Of a stretch of 64,000 nucleotides of DNA, positions 22,700 through 32,562 are shown in pieces (the first letter of the stretch is position 1; each line of letters starts with the position of its first letter). Under the pieces are notes generated by a model. The model searched no databases. It was given only the letters and a program-made list of their open reading frames with translations, and was not told where the DNA came from. Location of the stretch: positions 109,094,734 through 109,158,733 of the forward strand of contig CM045762.1 in assembly GCA_025200525.1 (NCBI GenBank), in the 5' to 3' direction. This stretch comes from Camellia lanceoleosa (lineage: Eukaryota; Streptophyta; Magnoliopsida; Ericales; Theaceae). The position numbers and the translations under genes were made by a program.

Positions 22700-23010
22700 A
22701 GGGGCAAGGCTTCCTGAGGAAGCTGGGACAGCTGGCAAGCTTCTTGAGGAAGCTAAGACAAAGGTCCAAGCTTCCTCAAGAAGCTAGACCAAAATAGTGC
22801 AAAAGGGGCAAAACAACCACACTTATGCACGGGGGCAGGATTAGTGCATTCCAGCTGGCACAGCTGGCATGCACCATGCCTGAAAAAGGCAAAAAGGTTC
22901 TACCGGCCAGAAAAGGAGGTCACCAGCCAAACATATGGCCGGCCGACCACACTGAATGCTGACCGGCCAATGGTATACTTTACCAATGGCCGGTAGCCTC
23001 AAAACACGGC
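22700..23010. promoter_or_regulatory. Palindrome cluster upstream of the X2 TATA site
   Basis: Three copies of an AAGCTTCYTSARGAAGCT-type palindrome occur at about 22709-22727, 22739-22756 and 22768-22786. They are followed by several GGCCGGCC or ACCGGCCA words at 22905-23010. X1 keeps the GGCCGGC words at 13387-13412. Position upstream of the minus-strand TATA-like site suggests a promoter role; this is inference. Confidence 0.5.
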
Positions 23011-23370
23011 CGGTGGGTGCCAAGGGTAGCTAACAAGCTACTCTCCACCCTCAGAAACAAAAACATAAGTGTTTGGTGCAAAACCGAACATAGAACAGTC
23101 GAGTTGAGAGATCCTGAGGCAAGGCGCATAGCCGAGACCTCCGGGAACTCAAGACGAAACACGAACATGGGTAATCACCGAGTGTTCAAACGGCGACGTC
23201 CAAGTCTTGAGGACAGTCAAAAATGGGGTGTCTACAATATGTTTGTTTATATTTTAAATAATTTTTTAATATAACTTTATAAACAATTATGTTTTGTAAG
23301 TACTACCACGGGAGTCTCACACTTTGGGGGACTTAAATAACCATTAGTTTCTGTTTGGTCACTTTGTGGC

Positions 23371-23617
23371 CTCTGTTGTTATGGATCTATTAACCTCTGT
23401 TCTGTGTGAAGCAAAGTGCTGTGTGGAGATAAGTGCCACACTATTGTGGGAGCCACCTCTATAATCCGTACGAGCCACCTCTTGAATCCGTACCTCTGTA
23501 TTGTTATGAATCTATTGACCTATGTTATGTGCGGAGCAAAGTGCTGTGCGAAGATAAGTGCTACACTATTGTGGGAGGCACCTCTATAATCCGTACGAGC
23601 CACTTCTTGAATCCGTA
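23371..23617 (+). repeat. Two tandem units of about 123 bp in solo LTR Z
   Basis: Unit 1 (23371-23493) and unit 2 (23494-23617) share gcaaagtgctgtg, gataagtgc.acactattgtggga and cctctataatccgtacgagcc. There are about a dozen mismatches, so the duplication is not recent. Confidence 0.85.
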
Positions 23618-24128
23618 TTTGTTCTGACTGTTACTCCTGTGACCTCTGTTCTATTCTGTTTGGTACCATGGTTATGATTATTTATTTACATAATCTCAGT
23701 TTTGCTACTTAAAGGATTATTTGTTCAGACTAAGTTATCTTAAATATTTTAGTTACATAACTATCTATGGTTATTTTGTGTCCCGTATACTCTTGGTATA
23801 ATATTTCTCATTCTGCCATGTGCTTATAACTGTTTACCAATTTTCAGGAAACAATACAATTCAGAAATAGCTTTTGGGAAGTCTTAGATGTGGGGTTGCA
23901 AAATAGACACACACAGCACTTTTATGATATTTTTTATATGTAAATATCGTTCTTTTTGGTAAATAAATTTTGTAATAAAAATAGAAGCTCCGATAATTAT
24001 TGTGGTACCCTCACTTAAATATTACTTCCGCTTGTGTTTATTAATTTGTTTAAGAATTGGCCGGAGGTAACCTCAGTTACTAGGCATCACGATGCTTAAC
24101 CCTTGGGTACGGGGAGCGGGTCGTGATA

Positions 24129-24640
24129 GAGGGCAACAGTCTACACCACCTTCGGCTTGTCCTTATAGCCAGAGTCATGAGAGAAGGCAGCCACTTACCT
24201 GTTTTCAATGTGGGCAATCAAGGCATATGAAGAGGTTTTACCCTCAATTGGGTGGCATGCCTAGTGCATCTAATTCAAGGTAGACACAGAGTCATCTGTC
24301 TACCCAGTCAGTACAGGCCTCAAAGGCCAATCAAGGAGCCTCTTCAGCTTTGTCAGTGCATCAGACTTATGCTCCGAGGGGTGAGCAGGTGGAGCAGAGA
24401 CCTACGGGCGTATGTATGCCATTTCCACACCAGACTTAGTGACAACACCTTTCAGTAGTGAGAGGTACTTTCGTGTTATGCAATTCTCTTGCCAATATGT
24501 CGATTGATACCAGTGCATCCCATTCTTTTATTTCATCTACATTTGTATCACCATTGAGGTTAGAAGTGGCTCAGTTAACATCCCCACTCAGGGTAGAGTC
24601 ACCAGTTGGTGGTGAGGTTGTGTTCGACCAGAGGTGTTAG
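24129..24640 (+). pseudogene. Tekay-2 nucleocapsid end and aspartic protease
   Basis: Resumes after solo LTR Z. The knuckle C-F-Q-C-G-Q-S-R-H-M-K-R-F-Y has its last Cys changed to Tyr. A Gln/Ser linker precedes the protease start, V-L-C-N-S-L-A-N-M-S-I-D-T-S-A-S-H-S-F-I-S. The family active-site triplet DTG reads DTS here. A stop at about 24281 and a frame change at about 24440 break it. The protein continues into V-I-L-G-M-D-W-L (24716 on), the conserved C-terminal part of gypsy proteases. Confidence 0.8.
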
Positions 24641-24697
24641 GGTTGTGAGATAGAGGTTGTCGGTTGCCGACTTCCTTTTGCATTTACATTAATTGAT

Positions 24698-25846
24698 ATG
24701 TTGAGCTTTAATGTTATCCTGGGTATGGATTGGTTGTCATCCTACCAGGTTATTATAGACTGTTATCATCAGAGGTTAACTGTGTGTACGTCAAGTGGTG
24801 ATTGTTTTTATTTCTTGGGAGATAGAGTGGGTAGAGCTTTGTTGCCAGTATATGATCCATGTGATTGGGGGAAGCTTAGTCTCCTTCTTGTTGCATTTCT
24901 GGGTGTTGATAGTGATACGGCCCTAGTTGAGTTGCCGATGGTAGTTTGTGAATACCCGGATGTCTTTCCTGAGGATCTCACTAGTTTACTACCTCACTGT
25001 GAGATTGAGTTCTTTATTGATTTAGTGCCTCGCACGACACCGATTTCTATGACACCGTATAGATTTGCACCTGCCAAGTTGAGTGAGTTGAAGGTTCAAC
25101 TTCAGGAATTGTCAAATAAGGGTTTTATTCGCCCTATCACTTCGCCTTGTGGAACACCGGCTCTCTTTGCCAAGAAGAATGATGGTACATTGCGACTTTG
25201 TATCGATTACCAAAAGTTGAATCGGGTAACTGTTAAGAACAAGTACCTAATGCCTTGTATAGATGATTTGTTTAACCAATTGAAGGGGTCTTGTTGCTTT
25301 TCTAAAATAGACCTGAGATCGAGTTATCACCAATTGAGAGTGAAATATGAGGATATCCAAAATACGGCATTTCGTATGCGGTATGGCCATTACGAGTTCC
25401 TAGTGATGCCCTTTGGGTTAACTAACGCACCGGCTATCTTTATGGATTTGATGAATTGGATATTCTGTAAGTTCTTAAACCGTTTCGTTGTTGTATTTGT
25501 TGATGAAATTTTGATTTATTCACCTTTTGGGGAGGAACACAAGAAACACTTGCGAGTTGTACTTGAATTGCTTAGAGCCCACAAACCGTATGCTAAGTTT
25601 GGGAAGTGTGAGTTATGGTTGGAGTAGGTGAAATTCTTAGGCCATGTGGTATCCGGGGAAGGAGTGACTGTAGACTCTTCTAAGATAGAAGCAGTGCAAG
25701 ATTGGGAACAACCTAAAAATGCCTTTGAGATTTGTAGTTTCTTGGGATTAGCCAGGTATTATCGTCGTTTTGTGAAGGATTTTTCTAAGTTAGCCTCACC
25801 TTTGACTAGACTGACGATAAAGGGAATCAAGTTTTTTGTGGAGTGA
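24698..25846 (+). pseudogene. Tekay-2 reverse transcriptase, nearly intact frame
   Basis: The longest coding stretch of the window (309 codons, 24698-25627, then one in-frame stop, then 72 codons). Order: protease tail V-I-L-G-M-D-W-L; linker [11 protein letters not shown] fingers/palm [38 protein letters not shown]. The catalytic block reads F-V-D-E-I-L-I-Y-S where the family has F-I-D-D, so the second catalytic Asp is lost. The connection F-L-G-H-V-V-S follows the stop at 25625-25627. It copied element RNA into DNA and is now inactive. Confidence 0.9.
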
Positions 25847-25849
25847 GAC

Positions 25850-26327
25850 TTGTGAGAAGTCATTTCAGGAGCTTAAGGTTAGACTTACCACAGCTCCAAT
25901 GTTGATTATTTCGGAGAGGGGTTTGGGCTATTTTGTATATTGTGACACATCTTAGGAAGGTTTGGGTTGTGTCTTGATGCAAGAAGGGAATGTAGTAGCT
26001 TATGGCTTATGTCAATTGAAAACACACAAGAGAAAATATCCTACTCATGACTTAGAGCCAATAGTGGTGATCTTTGCCTTGAAGATTTGGAGGCATTACT
26101 TGTATGGTGAGAGATTTGAGGTTTTTTCCAATTATAAGAGTTTGAAGTATTTGTTTTCACAAAAAGATTTGAATTTGAGGCAGAGAAGATGGATGGAGTT
26201 TATGGAGGACTATGATTTTGAGTTGCACTACCTTCCGTGGAAGGCCAATGTAGTGACTGATGCCTTGAGTAGAAAGACCATTAGTAGTGTAGCATGTATT
26301 GCCATCCAGAATGGGAGATATTGGTGA
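25850..26327 (+). pseudogene. Tekay-2 RNase H
   Basis: Frame-shifted from RT at 25846. The first catalytic region reads C-D-T-S followed by a stop, then G-L-G-C-V-L-M-Q. Conserved [22 protein letters not shown] and the end motif V-T-D-A-L-S-R-K (family V-A-D-A-L-S-R) follow. It would degrade the RNA strand of the RNA:DNA hybrid. Inactive because of the stop and frameshift. Confidence 0.85.
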
Positions 26328-26499
26328 GTTCGACGTGTATCTTGGCGAGTCCGTTGAGTCGGCTACCTTGTTTACTGTAGTTGCACAACCTACATTTGTG
26401 AGCCGAGTTATAGAAGCATAGAGGGGTGATCTTAATGTAGAAGCCCTCTGAGAGAAAATCTCTAGTAGGAAGGTAGAGAAAGGCTTGAACATGTATTCT

Positions 26500-26850
26500 G
26501 ACTCGAGTGTTAGATAACTTGACCTCCTTTTCGTGCCGGAGTCTTGTCGAGAGGAGGTACTTCGCGAGTTTCACCATTCATGCCTTGTGATACATCCAGG
26601 AGGCACAAAGACATATTATGACCTTAGACGCCAATTTTGGTGGAAGAGAATGAAGAAGGATATAGCCATATTTGTATCAAAGTGCCTTACTTGTCAGCAA
26701 GTGAAGGCTGAACATCAGAGGCTAGCGGGTCTGTTGCAACCCTTGCCTATAGCTGAGTGGAAGTGGGAGCATGTCACGATGGATTTTGTTGCAGGTCTTC
26801 CGAGGACTAAATGGGGGTAATGATGCCATTTGGGTGATAATTGATCGGCT
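26500..26850 (+). pseudogene. Tekay-2 integrase, N-terminal part only
   Basis: The HHCC zinc domain is visible at 26566-26710: F-H-H-S...H-P-G-G-T-K...F-W-W-K-R-M-K-K-D-I...C-L-T-C-Q-Q-V-K. It is followed by W-K-W-E-H-V-T-M-D-F-V-A-G-L-P (first catalytic Asp) and W-V-I-I-D-R-L-T. It ends at 26850 where LTR sequence starts. The remaining catalytic core (second Asp and Glu) of this copy is absent. Confidence 0.85.
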
Positions 26851-27122
26851 AACTGTGTTGGATTTAAATCCATTTTGTTATAACCAAGCACTGTCTTGGA
26901 AACCTGTAAGCCTTTAGGGCATTTCTTTTTTGTTCAACTCTCATTCTATTTCTCTATTATGTAACATATACTATAGATTTAAGGTCTGGCTTGTGAATAT
27001 GTACCTGCATATGTTATTCTTTTGTACAATCATTAGAACTAATTGGAGATAATTACTTATTCATGTATTGTTATTTAATGAATATGGTGGATGGTTTATT
27101 GTCTTTATTTCGAGGCGTGACA
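26851..27122 (+). mobile_element. Last 270 bp of the 3' LTR of Tekay-2
   Basis: Matches 15892-16163 (end of LTR-B) nearly base for base in word order: ccaagcactgtctt, tctctattatgtaac, ggtggatggtttattg. It ends gaggcgtgaca. It is much less like LTR-C. It sits between the broken integrase of Tekay-2 and the integrase remainder at 27123. The simplest reading is that it marks the 3' boundary of Tekay-2, with integrase C-terminus, PPT and about 1.75 kb of 3' LTR removed by one deletion. Confidence 0.8.
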
Positions 27123-27948
27123 GAGCCTACAGAATGCCTTGGGCACTAGATTGATGTTTAGCACCGCTTATCATCCTCAGACTGATGGACAGTCAGAGCG
27201 TACCATTTAAATCGTAGAAGATATGCGTCGGGGTTGTGTTCTTGACTTTAACCGGTTATAGGAGAGACACTTGCCTTTACTGAAGTTTGCCTACAACAAT
27301 AGCTTCCAGGTAAGTATTGACATGGCACCATTTGAGGCCTTGTATAGTCGACCGTGTAGATCGCCTGTGTGTTGGGCCGAGGTGGGTGACACACCTCTAT
27401 TAGGCCCTGAGCTAGTTCAGGAAACAATGAAGAAGGTTGCACTTATTTGTAAGAGGTTGGTTTCGGCATAGAATCATCAAAAGAGTTATGTCAACCGTAG
27501 GAGGAGATTGTTATCATTTGAGGTAGGAGATCACATCTTCTTGAAAATATCACCTAGACAGGGTTTAATGAGGTTTGGGAAGAGCGGGAAGTTATCTCCT
27601 AGATTTATTGGGCCTTTTTAGATCTTGGAGCGCATTGGGGAGGTATCTTATTGTTTGGCCTTGTTGCCATAGCTTTTCATGGTTTATGACGTGTTTCATA
27701 TCTGTATGCTTTGGAAGTATGAGCCAGATCCCTCACATGTGTTGGATTAGACTGAGTTAGAGGTAGATGAGGATTCCTCATATGAGGAAAGACTGGCTAG
27801 AGTCATAGATACACGAGACCAAGTCTTGAGAGACATGACAATTCCCTTGGTAAAGGTGTTGTGGAGACACCATGGTGTTGAGGAGGCGACGTGAGAACAT
27901 GAGACGAAAGTTCATGAAAAGTATCCAGACCTTTTTGTTGATGTTTGA
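27123..27948 (+). pseudogene. Tekay-1 integrase C-terminal half with chromodomain
   Basis: Begins S-L-Q-N-A-L-G-T-R-L, then the integrase stretch containing the catalytic Glu (Y-H-P-Q-T-D-G-Q-S-E-R-T). L-P-L-L-K-F-A-Y-N-N-S-F and A-P-F-E-A-L-Y-S-R-P-C-R follow, then the G-P-F/Y region and H-I-C-M-L-W-K-Y. The tail V-K-V-L-W-R-H-H-G-V-E-E-A-T-W-E is the group-specific chromodomain of Tekay/Del chromoviruses, thought to direct integration to heterochromatin. Stops at about 27208, 27259, 27469, 27619 and 27748. It is followed by the PPT and LTR-C, so it belongs to the outer element. Confidence 0.85.
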
Positions 27949-28173
27949 AAACTTGTAATGAAAATTTTATATATTGATTAAATGTAAAAACATTGCATAA
28001 GTTTTGGAAAAAGTGAATTGTATATTCAATGTTGAGAACCTTGTTTATTGTTGTTATGAGAAGAAATGACTGGTGGATGGGTCATGGTTATAAGAATGGT
28101 TGGATCTTTGTTTTGTAGATTTAAATACAGTGGTTTTGTGTTGATTTTAAAATTTCGGGGATGAAATTCCTTA

Positions 28174-28184
28174 TGGGTGGAGGT
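28174..28184 (+). promoter_or_regulatory. Polypurine tract of Tekay-1
   Basis: tgggtggaggt lies directly before the first base of LTR-C. This is the expected position for plus-strand DNA priming. Confidence 0.7.
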
Positions 28185-30112
28185 TATAGCGATCCTGGTT
28201 TAAACCTAACTTGTTTATTATTTTGACTCTTGGATTTCTCGTCTTGAGGGTTGTTCATGTCTTCTTCCATCTTATTCCTTGTTGAGTTTGGTTATTGGAG
28301 TGTCTTGGTTGTGTTTGAAACAGATTGAGAGTTAGTTTTTCAAAACTGTTGCTGCCCAGATTTTGGCTTGTTTGCTTGAGCGAACTTTGAGAACTTTCAG
28401 TACTTTTGTAGGTCTGCAAAACTACTGAGAGTATGGCATTCTTAGCTCGAGCAGTGTTCCTTGTGCTCGAGTGGTCTTTTAAAACTCTCAGTACTTTTGC
28501 AGGCCTGCAAAAGTACTGGGAGGGTGGTGTTCTTCACTCGAGCAGTACTTTGTTTGCTCGAGCGGTCTCTCTTTTTGTGTATAGTTGCTCAAGTGGTGTT
28601 TTGGTCACTCGAGCGGTTTGCGCATATATCAGATTGTAAAAGTCACTTTTTGGATCACTTTTTCATCTCTTCTTCTCTCTCTCTAAACATTTCAAAATCT
28701 CAGATGTTCTTCCTTTCTCTCTAGAAAACATATTTAAACCTCAAATACACCTTGATCTAGTGGTTTCTCAACCCTTGTCCTTTGGAGAAAAAGATACAGC
28801 TCACCTAGAACTTCTTTTTGATCGGAACAAAGTTCATTTTTGGCTTCGTCGAGTTTCAACTCTTGTTCTTCTTGGTCCTTGTCCTTGAGGTAAGGATTTC
28901 TCCGCACTTTAGTATGATTTTTAACTTTGTTATTTGTCTCTTTTTTTTCTTTTTTTTTTGAAACCTTGATATTGGGGATTTTTGCAACAAGGCTAAGGTT
29001 TTGGTTTGAAATCAAAAGAGGGGTTTTCAGAATATGAGTATGGGTATGTAAATGTGGTTGAGTTGGGATGAAATGGTAGATTTTTATCCTTTGAGTTGAT
29101 TTAAAGAAAGGGGATTTTGACCTAAATTGTGAACATTTGATTTTGTAAAGAGAAAATGGAATTGATGTTGGTTTTATGAAATTGGAATGATGATAATGAT
29201 GGTGATGGAGTTGGATATATATTATCACTCTTACCTTGAAATTTTGGACGGTATATCTTTATTGGAAATTATTTATCTATTTAGATATATATGTTTTGGA
29301 CTATCGGTGGAGGATAGTTATGATTGTTGTAGAAATTGCATGAGAATTAGGTGATTTGAAACTAATTTCTCATCCATTTGCATTGAGCATTGTAACATAT
29401 TTAACACATTGAAAAATGTTTATTATTTTGAGAAAAATGAGTGAATACCTTGGCGACTGTGGGTAGGGAGTGTAGTTATGGCATTAAGTTGGCTTATGTG
29501 TCATTGGTAAAAGTTCAGAAATTCGTGCGGTTAGGTGCTGCGCCTTTTGGTTAGTACCGATAAAAATGGCAATTGGTAGTGTTTGTAGCCTACTTGCAGA
29601 CACATCCTAGAGATTCCTAGAGTTGTACCCGCTGCCCTATTTTCTATTGTAAAGGAAATGATTTCATGAACTGTGATATAAACTTGGCATTGCATGGTTT
29701 TGAAAAGAGATATAAAATATTTTGACATGAGCATTGCATATGCATCCATCTTATAACTTTGTTGAGATTTATACACTATGTTAGAGTATCTTTACTGGGT
29801 TTTGGTTCATCCTATATGGAAAATCATTTGCAGGTGCTGATGACATGCCTCCGTCAAGGCCGTAGCTTAGGAGGACTTGGAGTCGAGAGCTTCTTGTTTT
29901 GTTTTTTGTTGTATTTGTTTTGTACAAACCTAGGGTTTTACTTGTATTGAGTTTCAAACTCACTTTTGTTGTAACCAAGTATCGACTTGGAAAGTTGTAG
30001 CCATTAAGGCATTCATTGAATCATATGAATAGAAGGATATTATGTTCAGAAATGTGTTGTTATTCAATAATTGTCTTGGGATAAATGATGGTTATTATTT
30101 CGAGGGGTTACA
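28185..30112 (+). mobile_element. 3' LTR (LTR-C) of Tekay-1
   Basis: TATAGCGATCC...GGGGTTACA, followed by TSD ACCTT (30113-30117). Pairs with LTR-A by sequence. It contains the GCTCGAGC palindromes (about 28375-28620), the TATA-like tatatcag at about 28624 and a CT-rich run (28671-28684). The conserved block is at about 29488-29640. It is 127 bp shorter than LTR-A because of several small indels, so the insertion is old. Confidence 0.9.
28489..28518. repeat. Perfect 30-bp palindrome in LTR-C
   Basis: CAGTACTTTTGCAGG is followed directly by its reverse complement. A worn copy lies 90 bp upstream (28398-28427), and matching imperfect copies are in LTR-A (about 7160-7182) and LTR-B (about 14372-14402). 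The short repeated module therefore contains an inverted repeat preserved in the family. Confidence 0.85.
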
Positions 30113-30117
30113 ACCTT
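30113..30117 (+). repeat. Right TSD (ACCTT) of Tekay-1
   Basis: Identical to 6790-6794. Copia-1 resumes with the next base. Confidence 0.92.
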
Positions 30118-31190
30118 ACTTCAAAAATATTTTTAAAAAGTTTAGAATGGATTCTTATAAACCCATGGAATCACCCATTTATAAGGGAACGAAATTTTCT
30201 AAGAAAATGACTCCAAAAATTGAAAAAGAATTTGAAGAAATGAAATCTAAACCATATACTTAAGTCGTTGGTTGCCATGTTGTGCACTAGACCGAATCTT
30301 AGTTATGTTGTTGGTTTGATTAGTAGATTACAAAGTAATCCATATTTACTACATTTGTTGGCTATGAAACACTTCTAATGCACATTAAATCTTTCTTTAA
30401 CGTATCAAACTGATAATATAGATGTTAATGGTAATTGTGATGTAGATTTTGTTGGTGACATTGATGATAGAAAATCAACAACGAGTTGGGTATGTTTGGT
30501 TTGTGTTTGAGAGATGTGTTTTAGAGATAAAAAGTACGAAAATATGTTTGGTTTGGTTTTTTGGGAAATTTGTTTTGGAAAATTGTTTTGAGAGAGAGTT
30601 TTGGAAAAAGTGATTGATTTGATGTGTGTGTGAGAGAGATTTGTTTGGAAAACTTGTTTGGTTTGTGTGTTTTGGGAAATTTTTTTGGGAAAATTTGTTT
30701 GGTAGAGAAAATTTCTGAAATTTGTTTGTAGAGAAAATTTCTGAAATTTTTTTTCAGAAACACAAACCAAACCTACCCGTTATGTTTTCATTTTTTGTGG
30801 TGGTGCTATTTCATGGTCTAGTGAAAAACAAGGTTGTATAACTAAAAGTACTATGGAAGTTGAATATATTGCTTGTAGTATAATTATTTCTGAGCTTGTA
30901 TAGGTAAAATAGCTTCTAAATGATTTAAAGATTGCCTATATAAATGATAGGCCTATTCGCATTTTTTGTGATAATGAGGTTGTGATAAAAACCCTTAAAA
31001 ATAGGAAAATTAGGCCAAAAGGTAAATACATTGAGCTACATTATCACTACACAAATGATGTGATTAAAAAAGAACATGTTATTATTGATTATATTTGTAG
31101 GCAAAGATATGATTACAGACCCATTGATAAAGCCAATTGAAATTGGAGATCCTAAGCGACTAATTGGAACTCAAGTAGTGGAAAACCTAA
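30118..31190 (+). pseudogene. Copia-1 RT end and RNase H, split by a MITE
   Basis: Continues the protein interrupted at 6794: L-Q-K-I-F-K-K-F-R-M, then P-M-E-S-P-I-Y-K-G. In shifting frames the RNase H region follows: N-C-D-V-D-F-V-G-D-I-D-D-R-K-S-T-T-S, then after the [21 protein letters not shown]. Next come S-T-M-E-V-E-Y-I-A and I-F-C-D-N-E-V-V-I-K, with H-Y-H-Y-T-N-D near the end. Several stops. It degraded the RNA of the replication intermediate in the ancestral element. Confidence 0.82.
30488..30778. mobile_element. Tourist-like MITE, 291 bp, inside copia-1 RNase H
   Basis: Ends GGGTATGTTTGGTTTGTG and, inverted, GGGTAGGTTTGGTTTGTG: terminal inverted repeats of about 21 bp with one mismatch. 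GTT is repeated at 30485-30487 and 30779-30781. Removing it joins K-S-T-T-S to Y-V-F of the RNase H. The interior is purine/T-rich with many gtttgg words. TIR style suggests PIF/Harbinger; the TSD is GTT rather than the classical TWA. Confidence 0.8.
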
Positions 31191-31448
31191 TCTAAGTGGA
31201 TAACTACTACTTGGAGTTTGTTGCTTATTTGATTGTAGAGAGTTGAGGAAAAACTGGTGAACGTTTATATAATAACGTTGAATTAATTAAATAGATATAG
31301 TATGGAAGCAGTATATATATGACTCTTTATCTTGTATAAATCACCATGAAAGTTATACTTAATATTGAGAGAGCCTTTTGTGTTGTAATACCTAACTCTT
31401 CTACATTCATAATTAATAGAGCTTTTTAAACTTTGTCAGAGGCAAACT
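31191..31448. other. Downstream end of copia-1, no gene
   Basis: AT-rich sequence after RNase H, perhaps including part of a worn 3' LTR (atattgagagagcctttt, aataatagagc). No certain terminus. It ends at the copia-2 insertion; the last five bases before that LTR are AAACT. Confidence 0.4.
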
Positions 31449-32560
31449 TGTTGGAAAAATATGGTTTTATGGTGACTTTAATATGAAATTAAAGTGCATC
31501 GGTTGAGGTGAGATTAAATAGGTCTAGATTCTTTATAATAATATCTTTACACTACAAAAAGAATGACAAAAAACCATTGAGAATTGAATGAGAACTTGTA
31601 TTATAAAGTTAGCCTCATGAATGAGGTATTGGGAATGGTGTGGAAATGGTGTGTAACCACCTATCCCATATTGATTCTAGATGAAAGCATTGATAGGTAT
31701 TTAAATCCCAAGTTTTTTATAAGGGCATGAGTCTTTTGGGGCATCAAAATTTTCTGAAAGAAGGGAATTATGGATACTTCAAGAATGGGCTTGAACCAAA
31801 ACTATGTTCCAAGTTGGTTATGCAAAAAGTGCCACGCGCACTCCCAGATCAGACCAGGCTGGGTCTAGGTCGTGGATCTTGGATCTTAGGCTTGAGGCTT
31901 GAGGGAATGGGTTGGGTTTAGGCTGGGCCAGATTGGTGGCCCATCAATCTAAATTTTTTATTTTTTTTTGGACTAGGTTAGATTATTGTGGCTACTGATA
32001 TGCACACTTGTGTATATAAAGTGTATAACTTACACACTTATTTCCCATTAGTTTCGGTGCATTTGTTTCTTCAGTTTTGCAGAATTGAAGTTTGCATTTG
32101 CTGCTAGAAGACTCCTCATCTCTCCCTTATGTGCATAAAAGGAGACCATCCTTTTTCGTTGGAGTACATAATTTTTTGCTTTCAAATTGTATAGTCAGTC
32201 TGCTCCTATCATATTCTTCCCGTGTGAGAGAGTGCTGCCATTGTCAGTTTGCCAAAATTAAACAGAAGGTGCTTATAAGTTAGCTGGTTCTAACCATCGT
32301 ATCTGGGGAGACAAATGCCGGCATACCTCTAGCACCCACGGTGAGGCGACGACTCTATTTTAAGGAGACTATGGTATCACACAGGCTTTGATTTGCTTTC
32401 TTGTCTTATTTCGATATTTTATTTTGTTATATATTTATGTTCATCAAGTTGTAATCTTTAGTATGTTTTAGTTTCATGATTTCTTATTCTGTAATTTAAA
32501 TTTAGTTAAATATTAATATGTTTATTTTTATTTTTATTTAAATACACATTTTGGACAACA
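31449..32560 (+). mobile_element. 5' LTR of copia-2
   Basis: TGTTGGAAAAATATGG...GGACAACA, about 1.1 kb, with a TATA box TATATAAA at 32013-32020. The R/U5 part contains gcgacgactctattttaagg (32347-32366), whose counterpart in the 3' LTR is complementary to the start of the internal region. Starts directly after AAACT. Confidence 0.88.
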
Positions 32561-32562
32561 AT

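Larger units (their letters stand above)
19272..23236 (-). mobile_element. Solo LTR X2, 4.0 kb, nested in solo LTR Z
   Basis: Ends TGTGG...CTACA with flanking ATATG at 19267-19271 and 23237-23241. Same family as X1 (10226-13607). The low-coordinate 250 bp (aagagtccaaattcggcaaa, cagagtcgccacc, aaggccacgtgtccgtcatc) and the last 50 bp are very similar, and the middle is diverged. On the minus strand it starts TGTAGACACCCC and has a TATA-like cctatataag at 22631-22640. A purine/pyrimidine leader and splice-like tails follow. There is no gag or pol. The small open frames inside (for example 21261-21614) have no domain. Confidence 0.88.
18440..24128 (+). mobile_element. Solo LTR, family Z, split by solo LTR X2
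   Basis: Starts TGTAACAACCCG and ends CGGGTCGTGATA, an imperfect 12-bp inverted terminus. It is flanked by AAGGG (18435-18439) and GAGGG (24129-24133), a TSD with one mismatch. Without X2 and its TSD copy the LTR is about 1.7 kb. A good TATA box (TATAAATA, 18948-18955) with an upstream CCAAT marks plus orientation. The surrounding sequence is simple AT-rich DNA with purine-rich gaaagaaag runs after the TATA box. Excision restores the Tekay-2 gag-to-protease region. Confidence 0.8.

Noticed and set aside
30113..31190. Copia-1 as two separate elements
   Set aside because: The ACCTT duplication and continuity of the protein across 6794/30118 show one element split by Tekay-1.
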